Shown here: positions 27,642 to 37,051 of the stretch, one piece after another
Layout of the letters: every line of letters starts with the position of its first letter
Position numbering within the stretch: the stretch's first letter is position 1
Notes under the pieces: model-generated
Database searches by the model: none
Seen by the model: only the letters and a program-made list of their open reading frames with translations
What the model was told of the DNA's origin: nothing
Position numbers and translations under genes: made by a program
DNA from: Brevundimonas sp.
GTDB lineage: Bacteria > Pseudomonadota > Alphaproteobacteria > Caulobacterales > Caulobacteraceae
Length of the DNA stretch: 64,000 nucleotides
Assembly: GCF_030704825.1 (NCBI RefSeq)
Contig: NZ_JAUYNX010000003.1
Span: forward strand, 1-64,000
Direction of reading: 5' to 3'

Positions 27642-30380
27642 ATGACCATGCTCGACAAGACCTTCGACCCGACCGCCGCCGAACCGCGCCTCTATGCGAT
27701 GTGGGAGGACAGCGGCCTGTTCGCCCCGAAGACCGACGGCGCGGCCGAGGCCTATTCGATCGTCATTCCGCCGCCGAACGTCACCGGCTCGCTGCACATC
27801 GGCCATGCGCTGAACAACACCCTGCAGGACATCCTGGCCCGCTATCACCGGATGCGCGGCAAGGCGGTGCTGTGGCTGCCGGGCACGGACCACGCCGGCA
27901 TCGCCACCCAGATGGTGGTCGAGCGCCAGCTGGCGGCCGCGGGCAACATCGGACGCCGCGACATGGGCCGCGACGCCTTCGTCTCGAAGGTCTGGGAATG
28001 GAAGGCCGAGAGCGGCGGGACCATCGTCCAGCAGCTGCGCCGGCTGGGCGCGTCGTGCGACTGGAGCCGCGAGCGCTTCACCCTCGATGAGGGGCTGAAC
28101 GCGGCCGTGCGCAAGGTTTTCGTCCGGCTGCACAAGGACGGGCTGATCTATCGCGACAAGCGGCTGGTGAACTGGGATCCGCATTTCCAGACGGCGATCT
28201 CGGACCTCGAGGTCGAGCAGCGCGAGATGGACGGATCCTACTGGCATTTCGCCTATCCGCTGGCGGACGGCGTGACCTATGAGCATCCGGTCGCATACGA
28301 TGGCGACGGTCAGCCGACCGAATACGAGACGCGCGACTACATCGTCGTCGCGACGACCCGGCCGGAGACCATGCTGGGCGACACTGGGGTGGCCGTGCAT
28401 CCGGACGACGCGCGCTATGCGGGGCTGGTCGGGAAATTCGTGACCCTGCCCATCGTCGGCCGCCGCATCCCGATCGTCGCCGACGACTACGCCGATCCGA
28501 CCAAGGGCTCCGGGGCGGTGAAGATCACGCCCGCGCATGACTTCAACGACTTCCAGGTCGGCAAGCGGGCCGGGCTGGCGGCCCTGAACGTCATGGACGC
28601 CTTCGGCCGCATCACCGCCGCCGACACGCCGGACGTGCCCGCCGAATACGAGGGCATGGATCGCTTCGCCGCGCGCAAGGCCATCGTCGCCCGCGCGGAG
28701 GAAGAGGGCTGGCTCAAGGCGATCGAGAAGACACGCCACGTCATCCCGCACGGCGACCGCTCGGGCGTGGTCATCGAGCCGTGGCTGACGGACCAGTGGT
28801 ACGTCGACGCCCACACCCTGGCCCAGCCGGCCATCAAGGCGGTGGAGCGGGGCGACACGGTGTTCGAGCCGAAGTCCTACGAGAAGATCTATTTCGAATG
28901 GCTGCGCAACATCGAGCCGTGGTGCATTTCGCGCCAGCTGTGGTGGGGCCATCGCATTCCGGCCTGGTACGGGCCGGACGGGACCATCTTCGTCGAGGAG
29001 AACGAGGACGACGCCCGCGCCGCCGCGCGCCATCACTACGGCGCGGAGACGCCGCTGACCCAGGACGAGGACGTGCTGGACACCTGGTTCAGCTCGGCCC
29101 TGTGGCCGTTCTCCACCATGGGCTGGCCTGAAGACACCGAGGACCTGCGGCGCTTCTATCCGACCTCGGATCTGGTGACGGCCGCGGACATCATCTTCTT
29201 CTGGGTCGCCCGGATGATGATGATGGGACTTCACTTCATGGACGAGGTTCCGTTCAGGCGGGTCATCATCAACGGCCTAGTCCGCGACGAGAAGGGCCAG
29301 AAGATGAGCAAGTCGAAGGGGAACGTCATCGACCCCCTCGGCATCATCGACGAACTGGGCGCCGACCCCCTGCGCTTCACCATGGCCATCCTGTCCGGCA
29401 CGCGCGACATCAAGTTGTCGCGCCAACGCATTGAAGGTTATCGCAACTTCGGCACCAAGCTGTGGAACGCCGCGCGCTTCGCCCAGATGAACGAGGCGCG
29501 CCGGGTCGAGGGGTTCGATCCGGCGGCCGTCGACCAGACCATCAACCGCTGGATTCGCGGCGAGCTGACGAAGGCCGGGCGCGCGGTCGGCGAGGCCATC
29601 GAGGGCGGCCGTTTCGACGACGCGGCCTCGGCCCTCTACCGCTTCGTCTGGAACGTGTTCTGCGACTGGTATCTGGAGCTGGCCAAGCCGGTGTTCATGG
29701 GTTCAGACGAAGCCGCCCGGGCCGAGACCCGGGCCATGACCGCCTGGACGCTGGACCAGACCCTGAAGCTGATGCACCCGGTCATGCCCTTCATCACCGA
29801 GGAGCTGTGGGACAAGCTGGCCGGGGAGGGCGCGGCGCGGAGCGAGGCGACCCTGATCGGGGCGGCCTGGCCGGCGCTGCCGGACGCCTTCATTGACGCG
29901 GACGCCGAGGCCGAGATCGGCTGGCTGGTCGACCTGGTCACCGAAATCCGCCAGCTGAAGGCCGAGATGAACGTGCCCCAGGGCGCCAAACCCGGCCTGT
30001 CCTTCATCGCGCCGGACGCTGCGACGGCGGACCGGATCGCGCGCCATCGCGACCTGATCCTGACCCTCGGGCGGGTGTCGGCCCTGTCGACCGTGGAGGC
30101 GGCGGCTTCGGGGGCCGTGACCTTCGTCTCGGGCGGCGCCACGGCGGCCCTGTCTCTGGCGGGCATCATCGATGTCTCGGCTGAGCGCGCGCGGCTGACG
30201 AAGGAGATCGCCGTCTTCGACAGCGACATCGGCCATGTGAACAAGAAGCTGGCCAATCCCAATTTCGTGGATCGCGCGGCGCCCGAAATCGTCGACGAAC
30301 AGCGTCAGAAACTGGCCGAGGCCGAGGCCGGCAAGGCCAAGCTGCAGGCGGCGCTGGCGCGGCTGGACGCGGTGGGGTGA
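27642..30380 (+). CDS. valS: Valine--tRNA ligase
   Basis: A 912-residue class I synthetase. Motifs are PPPNVTGSLHIGHALNNT (HIGH) near residue 44 and GQKMSKSKGNVIDP (KMSKS) near 552, and the CP1 editing domain includes TTRPETMLGDTGVAVHP. The C-terminal coiled-coil arm (ERARLTKEIAVFDSDIGHVN) that grips tRNA-Val is present. Full length. The last codon overlaps the tlyA start (GTGA). Confidence 0.98.
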   Translation: MTMLDKTFDPTAAEPRLYAMWEDSGLFAPKTDGAAEAYSIVIPPPNVTGSLHIGHALNNTLQDILARYHRMRGKAVLWLPGTDHAGIATQMVVERQLAAAGNIGRRDMGRDAFVSKVWEWKAESGGTIVQQLRRLGASCDWSRERFTLDEGLNAAVRKVFVRLHKDGLIYRDKRLVNWDPHFQTAISDLEVEQREMDGSYWHFAYPLADGVTYEHPVAYDGDGQPTEYETRDYIVVATTRPETMLGDTGVAVHPDDARYAGLVGKFVTLPIVGRRIPIVADDYADPTKGSGAVKITPAHDFNDFQVGKRAGLAALNVMDAFGRITAADTPDVPAEYEGMDRFAARKAIVARAEEEGWLKAIEKTRHVIPHGDRSGVVIEPWLTDQWYVDAHTLAQPAIKAVERGDTVFEPKSYEKIYFEWLRNIEPWCISRQLWWGHRIPAWYGPDGTIFVEENEDDARAAARHHYGAETPLTQDEDVLDTWFSSALWPFSTMGWPEDTEDLRRFYPTSDLVTAADIIFFWVARMMMMGLHFMDEVPFRRVIINGLVRDEKGQKMSKSKGNVIDPLGIIDELGADPLRFTMAILSGTRDIKLSRQRIEGYRNFGTKLWNAARFAQMNEARRVEGFDPAAVDQTINRWIRGELTKAGRAVGEAIEGGRFDDAASALYRFVWNVFCDWYLELAKPVFMGSDEAARAETRAMTAWTLDQTLKLMHPVMPFITEELWDKLAGEGAARSEATLIGAAWPALPDAFIDADAEAEIGWLVDLVTEIRQLKAEMNVPQGAKPGLSFIAPDAATADRIARHRDLILTLGRVSALSTVEAAASGAVTFVSGGATAALSLAGIIDVSAERARLTKEIAVFDSDIGHVNKKLANPNFVDRAAPEIVDEQRQKLAEAEAGKAKLQAALARLDAVG

Positions 30381-31105
30381 AAGCCCGGCTCGACCAGCTG
30401 CTGGTCGCGCGCGGTCTGGCGGAGAGCCGGTCGCGGGCGAAGGCGGCGATCGAGGCGGGCGGGGTGACCGTAGACGGCGAACCCGCGAAGGCCGCGTCGC
30501 AGACCGTGGCCGAAGACGTCGTGGTCACCTACGCCGACGTCCACCGCTGGGTCGGACGCGGGGCGCTCAAGCTGGATCACGCCCTGACCCTGTGGCCGGT
30601 GGAGGTCGAGGGACGGACGGTGCTGGACGTCGGCGCCTCGACCGGCGGCTTCACGGAGGTCTGCCTGTCGCGCGGCGCGGCGCGGGTGTTCGCGGTCGAC
30701 GTCGGCTCGGGCCAGATGCATGTGCGGGTCGCGGCCGACCCCCGGGTGGTCAATCTCGAGCGGATGGACGCACGCGACCTGACGACCGACCTGATCCCCG
30801 AGCCGCCGTCGCTGATCGTCTGCGACGCCAGCTTCATCGGCCTGGCCAAGGTGCTGCCGGCGGCTCTCGATCTGGCCGCGCCCGGCGCGGATCTGGTCAC
30901 CCTGGTCAAGCCGCAGTTCGAGGCGTCCGGGCCCGGCGGCGCGAAGAAGGGCGTGGTCAGGGATCCGGCGGCGCGCCAGGCGGCGCTGGCGTCGGTTTCG
31001 GCCTGGCTGGAGGCCCAGGGCTGGCCGGTCCTGGCGACCGCCGAAAGCCCGATCACCGGCGGCGACGGCAATGTGGAGTTTCTGCTCTGGGCGAGGCGGC
31101 GGTAG
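30377..31105 (+). CDS. tlyA: TlyA family rRNA (cytidine-2'-O)-methyltransferase
   Basis: A 242-residue protein with an N-terminal S4 RNA-binding domain (RLDQLLVARGLAESRSRAKA) and a FtsJ-like methyltransferase domain (VLDVGASTGGFTEVCLSRGA; LIVCDASFIGL; TLVKPQFE). TlyA methylates C1409 of 16S and, in some bacteria, C1920 of 23S rRNA. The GTG start overlaps the valS stop. A 42-nt palindromic repeat lies 22 bases downstream. Confidence 0.92.
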   Translation: MKARLDQLLVARGLAESRSRAKAAIEAGGVTVDGEPAKAASQTVAEDVVVTYADVHRWVGRGALKLDHALTLWPVEVEGRTVLDVGASTGGFTEVCLSRGAARVFAVDVGSGQMHVRVAADPRVVNLERMDARDLTTDLIPEPPSLIVCDASFIGLAKVLPAALDLAAPGADLVTLVKPQFEASGPGGAKKGVVRDPAARQAALASVSAWLEAQGWPVLATAESPITGGDGNVEFLLWARRR

Positions 31106-31127
31106 CGCTGCTTCGCTTCTTTTGGTT

Positions 31128-31169
31128 GGCCGCGGTCACAAGGCTCCGCCTTGTCGACCCGACGCGGCC
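31128..31169. repeat. 42-nt intergenic palindromic element, copy 2
   Basis: Same outer stem GGCCGCG/CGCGGCC and inner hairpin, here CAAGGC-TCC-GCCTTG. It matches copy 1 at 40 of 42 positions and the two changes are compensatory. It lies downstream of tlyA, just as copy 1 lies downstream of gltX. Confidence 0.8.
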
Positions 31170-31247
31170 CGGCGCTTCGCGCATGCCCTGCGCTCAGGCA
31201 GCGAGCCGCCGCGCGGCGAGCGATAGCGCACCACCCCTGGCGCAATG

Positions 31248-31280
31248 GAAAAACCCCCGGTGGATTGCTCCACCGGGGGT
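31248..31280 (-). terminator. Intrinsic terminator of the glycine-zipper gene
   Basis: ACCCCCGGTGGA and TCCACCGGGGGT form a perfect 12-bp stem with a 4-base loop. In the minus direction it is followed by TTTTT, which fits termination of the gene at 31341-32000. Confidence 0.9.
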
Positions 31281-31340
31281 CTCCGTCACGTCGCCGATCG
31301 ACAGGGGGGCTGAAAAATAATCGGCGACGCAATTCCGTGA

Positions 31341-32000
31341 TCAGTACCGGTCCGGGCAGGACTGCTCGTAGCGGGTGACGGTGCGGCCGTAGTGGTCGCG
31401 GGTGCGGACGGCGACGCTCCGGCAGCCATAGGATTCGGAGCCTTGATACTGGCGGTAGCGGTCGTCGTAACGGTCGTCATAGCGATCGTCGTACCGGTCC
31501 CGATCGTCATAGCGGTCGTAGCCGCTGCTCCGGTCGTCGTAGCCGTTCGAGGAATAGCCATAGCCGCCCTGGTCGTAGCGGTAGCCGTAACCGTTGGAGC
31601 CGCAATCGCGAGTCGAATAGCCGTCCCGGGTGGACGAGCCGCTGACCCCGGCGCCGATCACCGCGCCGAGCACGCCGCCGAGGATGCTGCCCTCGGTGCG
31701 CCGGCCGCGGGCCGCCACCTGCGAACCGGCCACGGCGCCGAGAGTGGCGCCGATGGCGGCGCCGGCGGCCTGGCGGCCGCCCCGGTCGGTGCGGCAGCGG
31801 TTGTCGGCGTAGCCGCGATCCCGATAGTCGTAGCGCGACTGGTCGTTGTAGCGGTCGTCGTAGGACTGGCCGTAGCCGTAGGGTTGGGGCTGGCTGTAGC
31901 CATAGGCCTGGGCGGAAGCCGAGGCGGGCGCCAGCAGCATGCCGGCGGCGGCGAGGGCGGCGCCGGCGGCGGCGGTCTTCATGGAAAGACGGGCGAACAT
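31341..32000 (-). CDS. Secreted glycine-zipper 2TM protein with Tyr/Asp/Arg-rich repeats
   Basis: A 219-residue envelope protein. Signal peptide MFARLSMKTAAAGAALAAAG with cleavage near ASAQA. A glycine-zipper module (AAGAAIGATLGAVAGSQVAA, GGVLGAVIGAGVSG) spans about residues 90-135, like the Rickettsia 17-kDa antigen. It is flanked by low-complexity tracts rich in Tyr, Asp and Arg, including tandem DDRYDDRYDDRY. The C-terminal RTRDHYGRTVTRYEQSCPDRY is ordered. ATG 32000 has AGGA upstream; ATG 31982 is possible. A strong terminator follows. Confidence 0.8.
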   Translation of the reverse strand: MFARLSMKTAAAGAALAAAGMLLAPASASAQAYGYSQPQPYGYGQSYDDRYNDQSRYDYRDRGYADNRCRTDRGGRQAAGAAIGATLGAVAGSQVAARGRRTEGSILGGVLGAVIGAGVSGSSTRDGYSTRDCGSNGYGYRYDQGGYGYSSNGYDDRSSGYDRYDDRDRYDDRYDDRYDDRYRQYQGSESYGCRSVAVRTRDHYGRTVTRYEQSCPDRY

Positions 32001-32158
32001 TGCGGTGATCCTGTCCCGGTTGCTGAGATGGGAGCCGAACATTCGGCGCCCCTGCCTGTTGCCTCGAGACATAGGCCCGCGAAACTGAACGGCCTTTGAG
32101 CGGGCCGTTCATCTTCGTTCAGGTTTCGCCGGGCGGCGCGAGCCTCTAGAAGCGGCCG

Positions 32159-33403
32159 ATGATGGAGACGCTGACCATAGGCCGCGTGGGCGGGCAGGGC
32201 GACGGGATCGCCGAGACCCCCGCCGGGCCGGTGTTCGCCCCCCTGACCCTGCCGGGCGAGACGGTGCGCGGCGAGGTGCGCGACGGCCGCCTGGAGGCGG
32301 TCGAGATCCTCGTCGCCAGCCCCGACCGCATCGCGCCCGTTTCGCCCCACTATGGCGACTGCGGCGGCTGTTCGCTGCAGCACTGGGCGGCCGGCCCGTA
32401 TCTGGACTGGAAGCGCGGACAGGTGCGACTGGCCCTGGCGCGCGAGGGGATCGAGACGGAGATCGAGGCCACGGTCGCCGTGCCGCCCGGGACGCGGCGG
32501 CGGCTGGCCCTGCACGCGCGGCGCGGCGGGGACGGGCGGGTCGCGCTGGGGTTCAAGGCGCGCAGGAGCTGGCGGCTGGTCGAGGTGACCGCCTGCCCGG
32601 TGGCCGACCCGCAGCTGGTGGCGGCCTTTCCGGCCCTGGCGCGGGTGGCCTGGGCCTTTCTGGAGCATCCGAAATCGGCCCCCACCCTCCATGTCACGGC
32701 GACCCTGACGGGCCTGGATGTCGATGTGACGGGGGTCGAACGCCGCTCTGGCGGTCTGTCGGGGGATGCCCGGATGCGGGCCGTCGAGGCCGCCGCCGCC
32801 GCCGGGCTGGCCCGGCTGAGCCTGGCCGGCGAGACCCTGGTGATGGAGCGCCAGCCGAGAGTGGCCTTCGGCCCCGCGACCGTGCCCTTGCCGCCCGGCG
32901 GCTTCCTGCAGGCCGTGCCGGAGGCCGAGTTCGCCATGGTCGGGCGGGCGGTCGAGGCGGTGAAGGGGGCGAGGAAGATCGCCGACCTGTTCTGCGGCGC
33001 GGGAACCTTCACCTTTCCGCTGGCGACGGTCGCGCCGGTGCTGGCCGCGGACGCCTCGGCGGCGGGGATCGCGGCGCTGAAGGCCGGCATTGGGACCGGG
33101 CCCGGCATGAAACCGGTCACGGCCGAGGTCCGCGACCTGTTCCGCCGCCCGATGGCCCCGTACGACCTGCGCGGCTGCGACGCCGTGGTGCTGGACCCGC
33201 CGCGCGCCGGGGCGCTGGAGCAGACGCGGCAGATCGCGGGGTCGAAGGCGGCCGTCGCCGTCTATGTCTCGTGCAACCCGGTGACCTTCGCCCGCGACGC
33301 CCGGGTGCTGATCGACGCCGGCTTCCGGCTGGAACGGGTCACCCCGGTGGACCAGTTCCTGTGGTCGGCGCATGTCGAGCTGGTCGGGGTGTTCCGGCGA
33401 TGA
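32159..33403 (+). CDS. RumA/RlmD-type class I SAM-dependent RNA m5U methyltransferase
   Basis: A 414-residue protein. An N-terminal TRAM-like domain (TIGRVGGQGDGIAETPAGPV) precedes a Fe-S region and the methyltransferase domain with IADLFCGAGTFTFPLA, the motif VVLDPPRAG and the catalytic Cys in YVSCNPVTFARD. Of the four Fe-S cysteines of RlmD, CGGC and the Cys of TACPV are present but the first is Ser (VSPHYGDCGGC), so the cluster may be altered. The likely target is a 23S rRNA uridine. The last bases overlap the next start (ATGA). Confidence 0.88.
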   Translation: MMETLTIGRVGGQGDGIAETPAGPVFAPLTLPGETVRGEVRDGRLEAVEILVASPDRIAPVSPHYGDCGGCSLQHWAAGPYLDWKRGQVRLALAREGIETEIEATVAVPPGTRRRLALHARRGGDGRVALGFKARRSWRLVEVTACPVADPQLVAAFPALARVAWAFLEHPKSAPTLHVTATLTGLDVDVTGVERRSGGLSGDARMRAVEAAAAAGLARLSLAGETLVMERQPRVAFGPATVPLPPGGFLQAVPEAEFAMVGRAVEAVKGARKIADLFCGAGTFTFPLATVAPVLAADASAAGIAALKAGIGTGPGMKPVTAEVRDLFRRPMAPYDLRGCDAVVLDPPRAGALEQTRQIAGSKAAVAVYVSCNPVTFARDARVLIDAGFRLERVTPVDQFLWSAHVELVGVFRR

Positions 33404-33819
33404 CGATGAACGACAACCTGCCCGACGAGGACGGGAACGATGAGGGTGGGGGCGGCTTCGACGCCGAGGACTGGACCCGGCTGACGCCCTTCGCCGGGGC
33501 GGTGGCGACGCTGGACGACGTCCAGGCGCGCCGGGCGGTGTTCGCCCTCGGCGACACCGACGACCCGCGCCCGATCGCCATGGACCTGCCGCAGCCGGTG
33601 ATCTGGTGGGACGACGACGGCGAGCAGGCGGCGGTGGCGGTGCAGGCCGAGAGCCACCTCGGGCCCGACGGCGAGGAGATGGAGGTCCTGGGCCTGATCC
33701 TGCCCGACGGCGGCGGCGCGGTCGCCCTGATGGAGGATGTCGATCTGGTCGACGCCACCGATCCGACCTGGCGGGAGCTGGTCACCAACGCCATCGATCC
33801 GTCCGCGGCGGACGACTAG
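33400..33819 (+). CDS. Acidic protein of unknown function
   Basis: A 139-residue strongly acidic protein. The N-terminal 20 residues are Asp/Glu/Gly-rich and disordered; the rest looks like a compact alpha/beta domain (WTRLTPFAGAVATLDDVQAR, LPQPVIWWDDDGEQAAVAVQ). No membrane segment or known motif. Its start overlaps the methyltransferase stop, so it is translated from the same mRNA. A 10-bp perfect hairpin (33829-33851) lies just past the stop. Confidence 0.7.
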   Translation: MTMNDNLPDEDGNDEGGGGFDAEDWTRLTPFAGAVATLDDVQARRAVFALGDTDDPRPIAMDLPQPVIWWDDDGEQAAVAVQAESHLGPDGEEMEVLGLILPDGGGAVALMEDVDLVDATDPTWRELVTNAIDPSAADD

Positions 33820-34919
33820 AAACCGATCCCTTCCCCCGAAACGGGGGAAGGAAGATCAAAGAGATCGCCCTGGAGTTTGGCGTCCGCCGGCACGCGGAAC
33901 CGCGTCTCGTCCAGCGGTCGGCGCGGGGCGTCCAGCCCGTAGCGCTTCACCGCCGCCCTGAAGCGCGTGGCGATCAGCTCGGCCACCGGGCCGGTTCCCT
34001 TCATCCGCTGGGACCAGTCGGGGTCGTAGTCGCGGCCGCCGCGGGTCTGGCGGATCAGGGACATGACGCGGGCGGCGCGATCCGGGCGGGCGTCGGCCAG
34101 CCATTCGGCGAAGAGGGATTTGATCTCGAGCGGCAGACGCAGGGTCACATACATGGCCGAGGTCGCGCCCGCCTTCGACGCCGCCTCGAGCACCGATTCC
34201 AGCTCGTGATCGTTGAGGCCGGGGATCACGGGGGCGAAGCCGACGCCGACCGGACAGCCCGCGTCGGCCAGACGGCGGATCGCCTCCAGCCTTTTGGCCG
34301 GCGTCGAGGCGCGCGGCTCCATCGCCCGGGCGAGGCCCCGGTCCAGGGTGGTGATGGAGACCATGGCCGAGGCCAGACCGGCCCGGCCCATCGGCCCGAG
34401 GATATCGGCGTCGCGGGCGATCAGCACCGACTTGGTGATGATGCTGAACGGGTGTCTGAATCTCTGCATGACCTCGAGGATCGAGCGCGTCGAGTTCAGC
34501 TCGCGTTCGACCGGCTGATAGGGGTCGGTGTTGCCGCCTATGTGGATGCGCTTGCAGACGTAGCGGGGCCTTGCGAGCGCCTGCTCCAGCAGACGCGCGG
34601 CCTCGGGCTTGAAGAAGAGGCGGCTCTCGAAATCCAGGCCCGGGGATAGGCCCATGAAGGCATGGGACGGACGGGCGTAGCAGTAGATGCAGCCATGTTC
34701 GCAGCCCTTGTAGGGGTTGATGGACCGGTCGAAACCGATGTCCGGACTGGTGTTCTTCGCGATGATGGTCCGGGCGTGCTCGGGCGTCAGGGTCGTGCGC
34801 AGGGGCGCGGCCTCGGCGTCGTCGGTCGTCCAGCCGTCGTCGAAGGCCTCCACGGTTTCCGGCTCGAACCGGCCCGTCGCATTCGACCGGGCCCCTCGTC
34901 CTTTCGCCGCTTCAGCCAT
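33816..34919 (-). CDS. PA0069-family radical SAM protein
   Basis: A 367-residue protein with the radical SAM cluster motif GCEHGCIYCYARPSH (CxxxCxxC) near residue 73, preceded by GFDRSINPYKGCEHGC and followed by HIGGNTDPYQPVE, all marks of the SPL-like/PA0069 group. The reaction is unknown; relatives include spore photoproduct lyase. The C-terminal 15 codons overlap a perfect hairpin, and the stop overlaps the convergent gene by 4 bases. Confidence 0.9.
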   Translation of the reverse strand: MAEAAKGRGARSNATGRFEPETVEAFDDGWTTDDAEAAPLRTTLTPEHARTIIAKNTSPDIGFDRSINPYKGCEHGCIYCYARPSHAFMGLSPGLDFESRLFFKPEAARLLEQALARPRYVCKRIHIGGNTDPYQPVERELNSTRSILEVMQRFRHPFSIITKSVLIARDADILGPMGRAGLASAMVSITTLDRGLARAMEPRASTPAKRLEAIRRLADAGCPVGVGFAPVIPGLNDHELESVLEAASKAGATSAMYVTLRLPLEIKSLFAEWLADARPDRAARVMSLIRQTRGGRDYDPDWSQRMKGTGPVAELIATRFRAAVKRYGLDAPRRPLDETRFRVPADAKLQGDLFDLPSPVSGEGIGF

Positions 34920-35049
34920 AAGGGGAGGATAGCAAGCAAACGGAACAAATCAAGAACATTATCGACAATGAAAAGGCCCGCTTCTCGGGGCGGGCCGTTC
35001 CTGGCCTCATGCCGCGAGCGACCGCGTCGCGAGCATAGGCCCAACAGGA

Positions 35050-35134
35050 TGGTGCGGATGAGAGGACTCGAACCTCCACGCCTCGCGGCGCTGGAACCTA
35101 AATCCAGTGCGTCTACCAGTTCCGCCACATCCGC
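35050..35134 (-). tRNA. tRNA-Leu (anticodon TAG)
   Basis: An 85-nt class II tRNA with a long variable arm and encoded CCA. The acceptor GCGGATG pairs with CATCCGC. The anticodon loop TTTAGGT sits between CTGGA and TCCAG, giving TAG. Confidence 0.96.
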
Positions 35135-35172
35135 AAAGGTTCCGCCCAAGCCTCTAGGGGAGGGCGGCCCAA

Positions 35173-35203
35173 AGGAAAAGGCCCGGGATCGCTCCCGGGC
35201 CTT
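35173..35203 (-). terminator. Intrinsic terminator of the amino-acid permease gene
   Basis: AAGGCCCGGGA and TCCCGGGCCTT form a perfect 11-bp stem around a 4-base loop, followed in the minus direction by TTTTCC. It starts 25 bases past the permease stop. Confidence 0.85.
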
Positions 35204-35227
35204 CTGTCTTTCGATCTGATCCCGGGA

Positions 35228-36895
35228 TCAGTCGTCCCGCTTGGGATCCACGCCGCGGACGAAGGCGTCCGTCGCGGTTTCCAGCTTGGTGTCCTCGGTG
35301 ATGTCGATCCCCTTGGCCAGCTTGGAGTGCCAGAAGCCGTAGAGGATGTAGATCACCGCGCCGACGGCGGCGTAGCCGCCGAGGATGGTCAGCGGCAGCG
35401 GATTGCCGTCCATGGCGTGCTGGATCATCGGCCAGAAGTTGAAGCCGGCCAGCGCCAGGCAGGACAGGATGCCCAGCACGGCGGTGACGATGCCGCCCGG
35501 CACCTTGAACGGACGCTCCATCTCCGGATGCTTGATGCGCAGGAAGATCACGCTCAGGCACACGATCGAGAAGGCCACGGCCGTACCCAGGGACACCAGG
35601 TCGCCGAGGATCGAGATGGGCAGGAAGGACGCCGCGACGGCGATCAGTATGCCCAGCAGGATGGTGCCGATCCACGGGGTGCGGAACTTCGGATGGATGA
35701 CGGCGAAGGCGCGCGGCAGCAGGCCGTCGCGGGCCATGGTGTAGAAGATCCGCGTCTGGCCGTAGCACAGCACCAGCATGACCGAGGACAGGCCGGTGAT
35801 GGCGCCGACCTTGATCAGGAAGCTGATCAGGTTCAGCGGAGTGCCGTCCGGCGTGATGAACGGCGTGTCGGCCCATTCCAGACCCATGCGGTCGATGGCG
35901 ACGGCCACCGGCGCCGGGCTGGCCAGTTCGAGGTAGGGCACCACGCCCGTCATGACCGCCGCGACGGCCATGTAGATCAGGGTGCAGACGATCAGGGCGC
36001 CGAGGATGCCGACCGGGACGTCCTTGGACGGGTTCTTGGCCTCGGCCGCCGCGGTCGAGACCGCCTCGAAGCCGACGTAGGCGAAGAAGATGATCGAGGC
36101 GCCGCGCAGGATGCCCGTGGCCCCGTACTCGCCGAACTTGCCGGTCGTGTTCTCGGGGATGAAGGGCGTCCAGTTGGCGGGGTTGATGTACTGCACCCCC
36201 ACCGCGATGAAGGTCAGCAGGACGACGATCTTGATCATCACGATGATGTTGTTGATCGAGGCCGACTCGCTGACGCCGAGGACCAGCAGGCTGCAGACCG
36301 CGGCGATGCCGATGGCGGCCACCAGGTTGAAGGTGCCGGTCAGCGGGAAGCTGGCGACGCCGCCGTCGGAGGTGACGGCCTGGATCAGCGGCGTGGCCCA
36401 GGAGGGCCCTTCGCCGCCGGCGTACTGGATCATCGGGAACAGACCGTCCGCGACGCCGAAATCACGCAGGATCGAGACGACATAGCCCGACCAGCCGACC
36501 GCGACGGTCGAGGCGGCGACGCCGTACTCAAGAACCAGAAGCCAGCCCATGATCCAGGCGAAAATCTCGCCCAGGGTGCCATAGGCATAGGTGTAGGCCG
36601 AGCCGGACACCGGCATGGTCGAGGCCAGTTCGGCGTAGCACAGGCCCGCCAGGCCGCAGGCGATGCCGGCGACGATGAAGCTGAGCATGATCGCCGGACC
36701 CGCATGGGCGGCGGCGACCTGACCGGTCAGAACGAAGATGCCGGCGCCGATGATGGCGCCGATGCCCAGGCTCATCAGATTGATGGGGCCCAGCGAGCGC
36801 TTCAGTTCGCTCCTGGCCGCTTCCTTCTGGATCTGGGCTACGGATTTCTTGAGGAACAGGCGGTTCCCCTTGGGCCTAAGGCCTTCTGCGGACAT
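35228..36895 (-). CDS. APC-superfamily amino acid permease
   Basis: A 555-residue transporter with about 12-14 membrane helices. The first reads GIGAIIGAGIFVLTGQVAA, the conserved unwound helix-1 motif GAGIF. CYAELASTMPVSGSAYTYAY and the later helices fit the cationic amino-acid (CAT/YfnA) branch. The substrate cannot be told; CAT-type permeases carry basic or neutral amino acids. It is a single-gene unit with its own terminator. Confidence 0.9.
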   Translation of the reverse strand: MSAEGLRPKGNRLFLKKSVAQIQKEAARSELKRSLGPINLMSLGIGAIIGAGIFVLTGQVAAAHAGPAIMLSFIVAGIACGLAGLCYAELASTMPVSGSAYTYAYGTLGEIFAWIMGWLLVLEYGVAASTVAVGWSGYVVSILRDFGVADGLFPMIQYAGGEGPSWATPLIQAVTSDGGVASFPLTGTFNLVAAIGIAAVCSLLVLGVSESASINNIIVMIKIVVLLTFIAVGVQYINPANWTPFIPENTTGKFGEYGATGILRGASIIFFAYVGFEAVSTAAAEAKNPSKDVPVGILGALIVCTLIYMAVAAVMTGVVPYLELASPAPVAVAIDRMGLEWADTPFITPDGTPLNLISFLIKVGAITGLSSVMLVLCYGQTRIFYTMARDGLLPRAFAVIHPKFRTPWIGTILLGILIAVAASFLPISILGDLVSLGTAVAFSIVCLSVIFLRIKHPEMERPFKVPGGIVTAVLGILSCLALAGFNFWPMIQHAMDGNPLPLTILGGYAAVGAVIYILYGFWHSKLAKGIDITEDTKLETATDAFVRGVDPKRDD

Positions 36896-37051
36896 CGAGT
36901 CTCGCCCCCTGATACACGGCTGACCCTCCCCGGGCCGCCTTCAATGGCGCGGACGCTAGCGGCGCAAGCCCGCGCTGGCAACGCGGTTTCCGAAGGGTGA
37001 AGGGCGGACGACGCTTTCGTGACGGGCGGCGTTGCGGCTAGACCCCACTCC

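Noticed and set aside
35327..37000. 557-codon plus-strand ORF opposite the permease
   Set aside because: His/Asp/Arg-rich shadow of the minus-strand permease.
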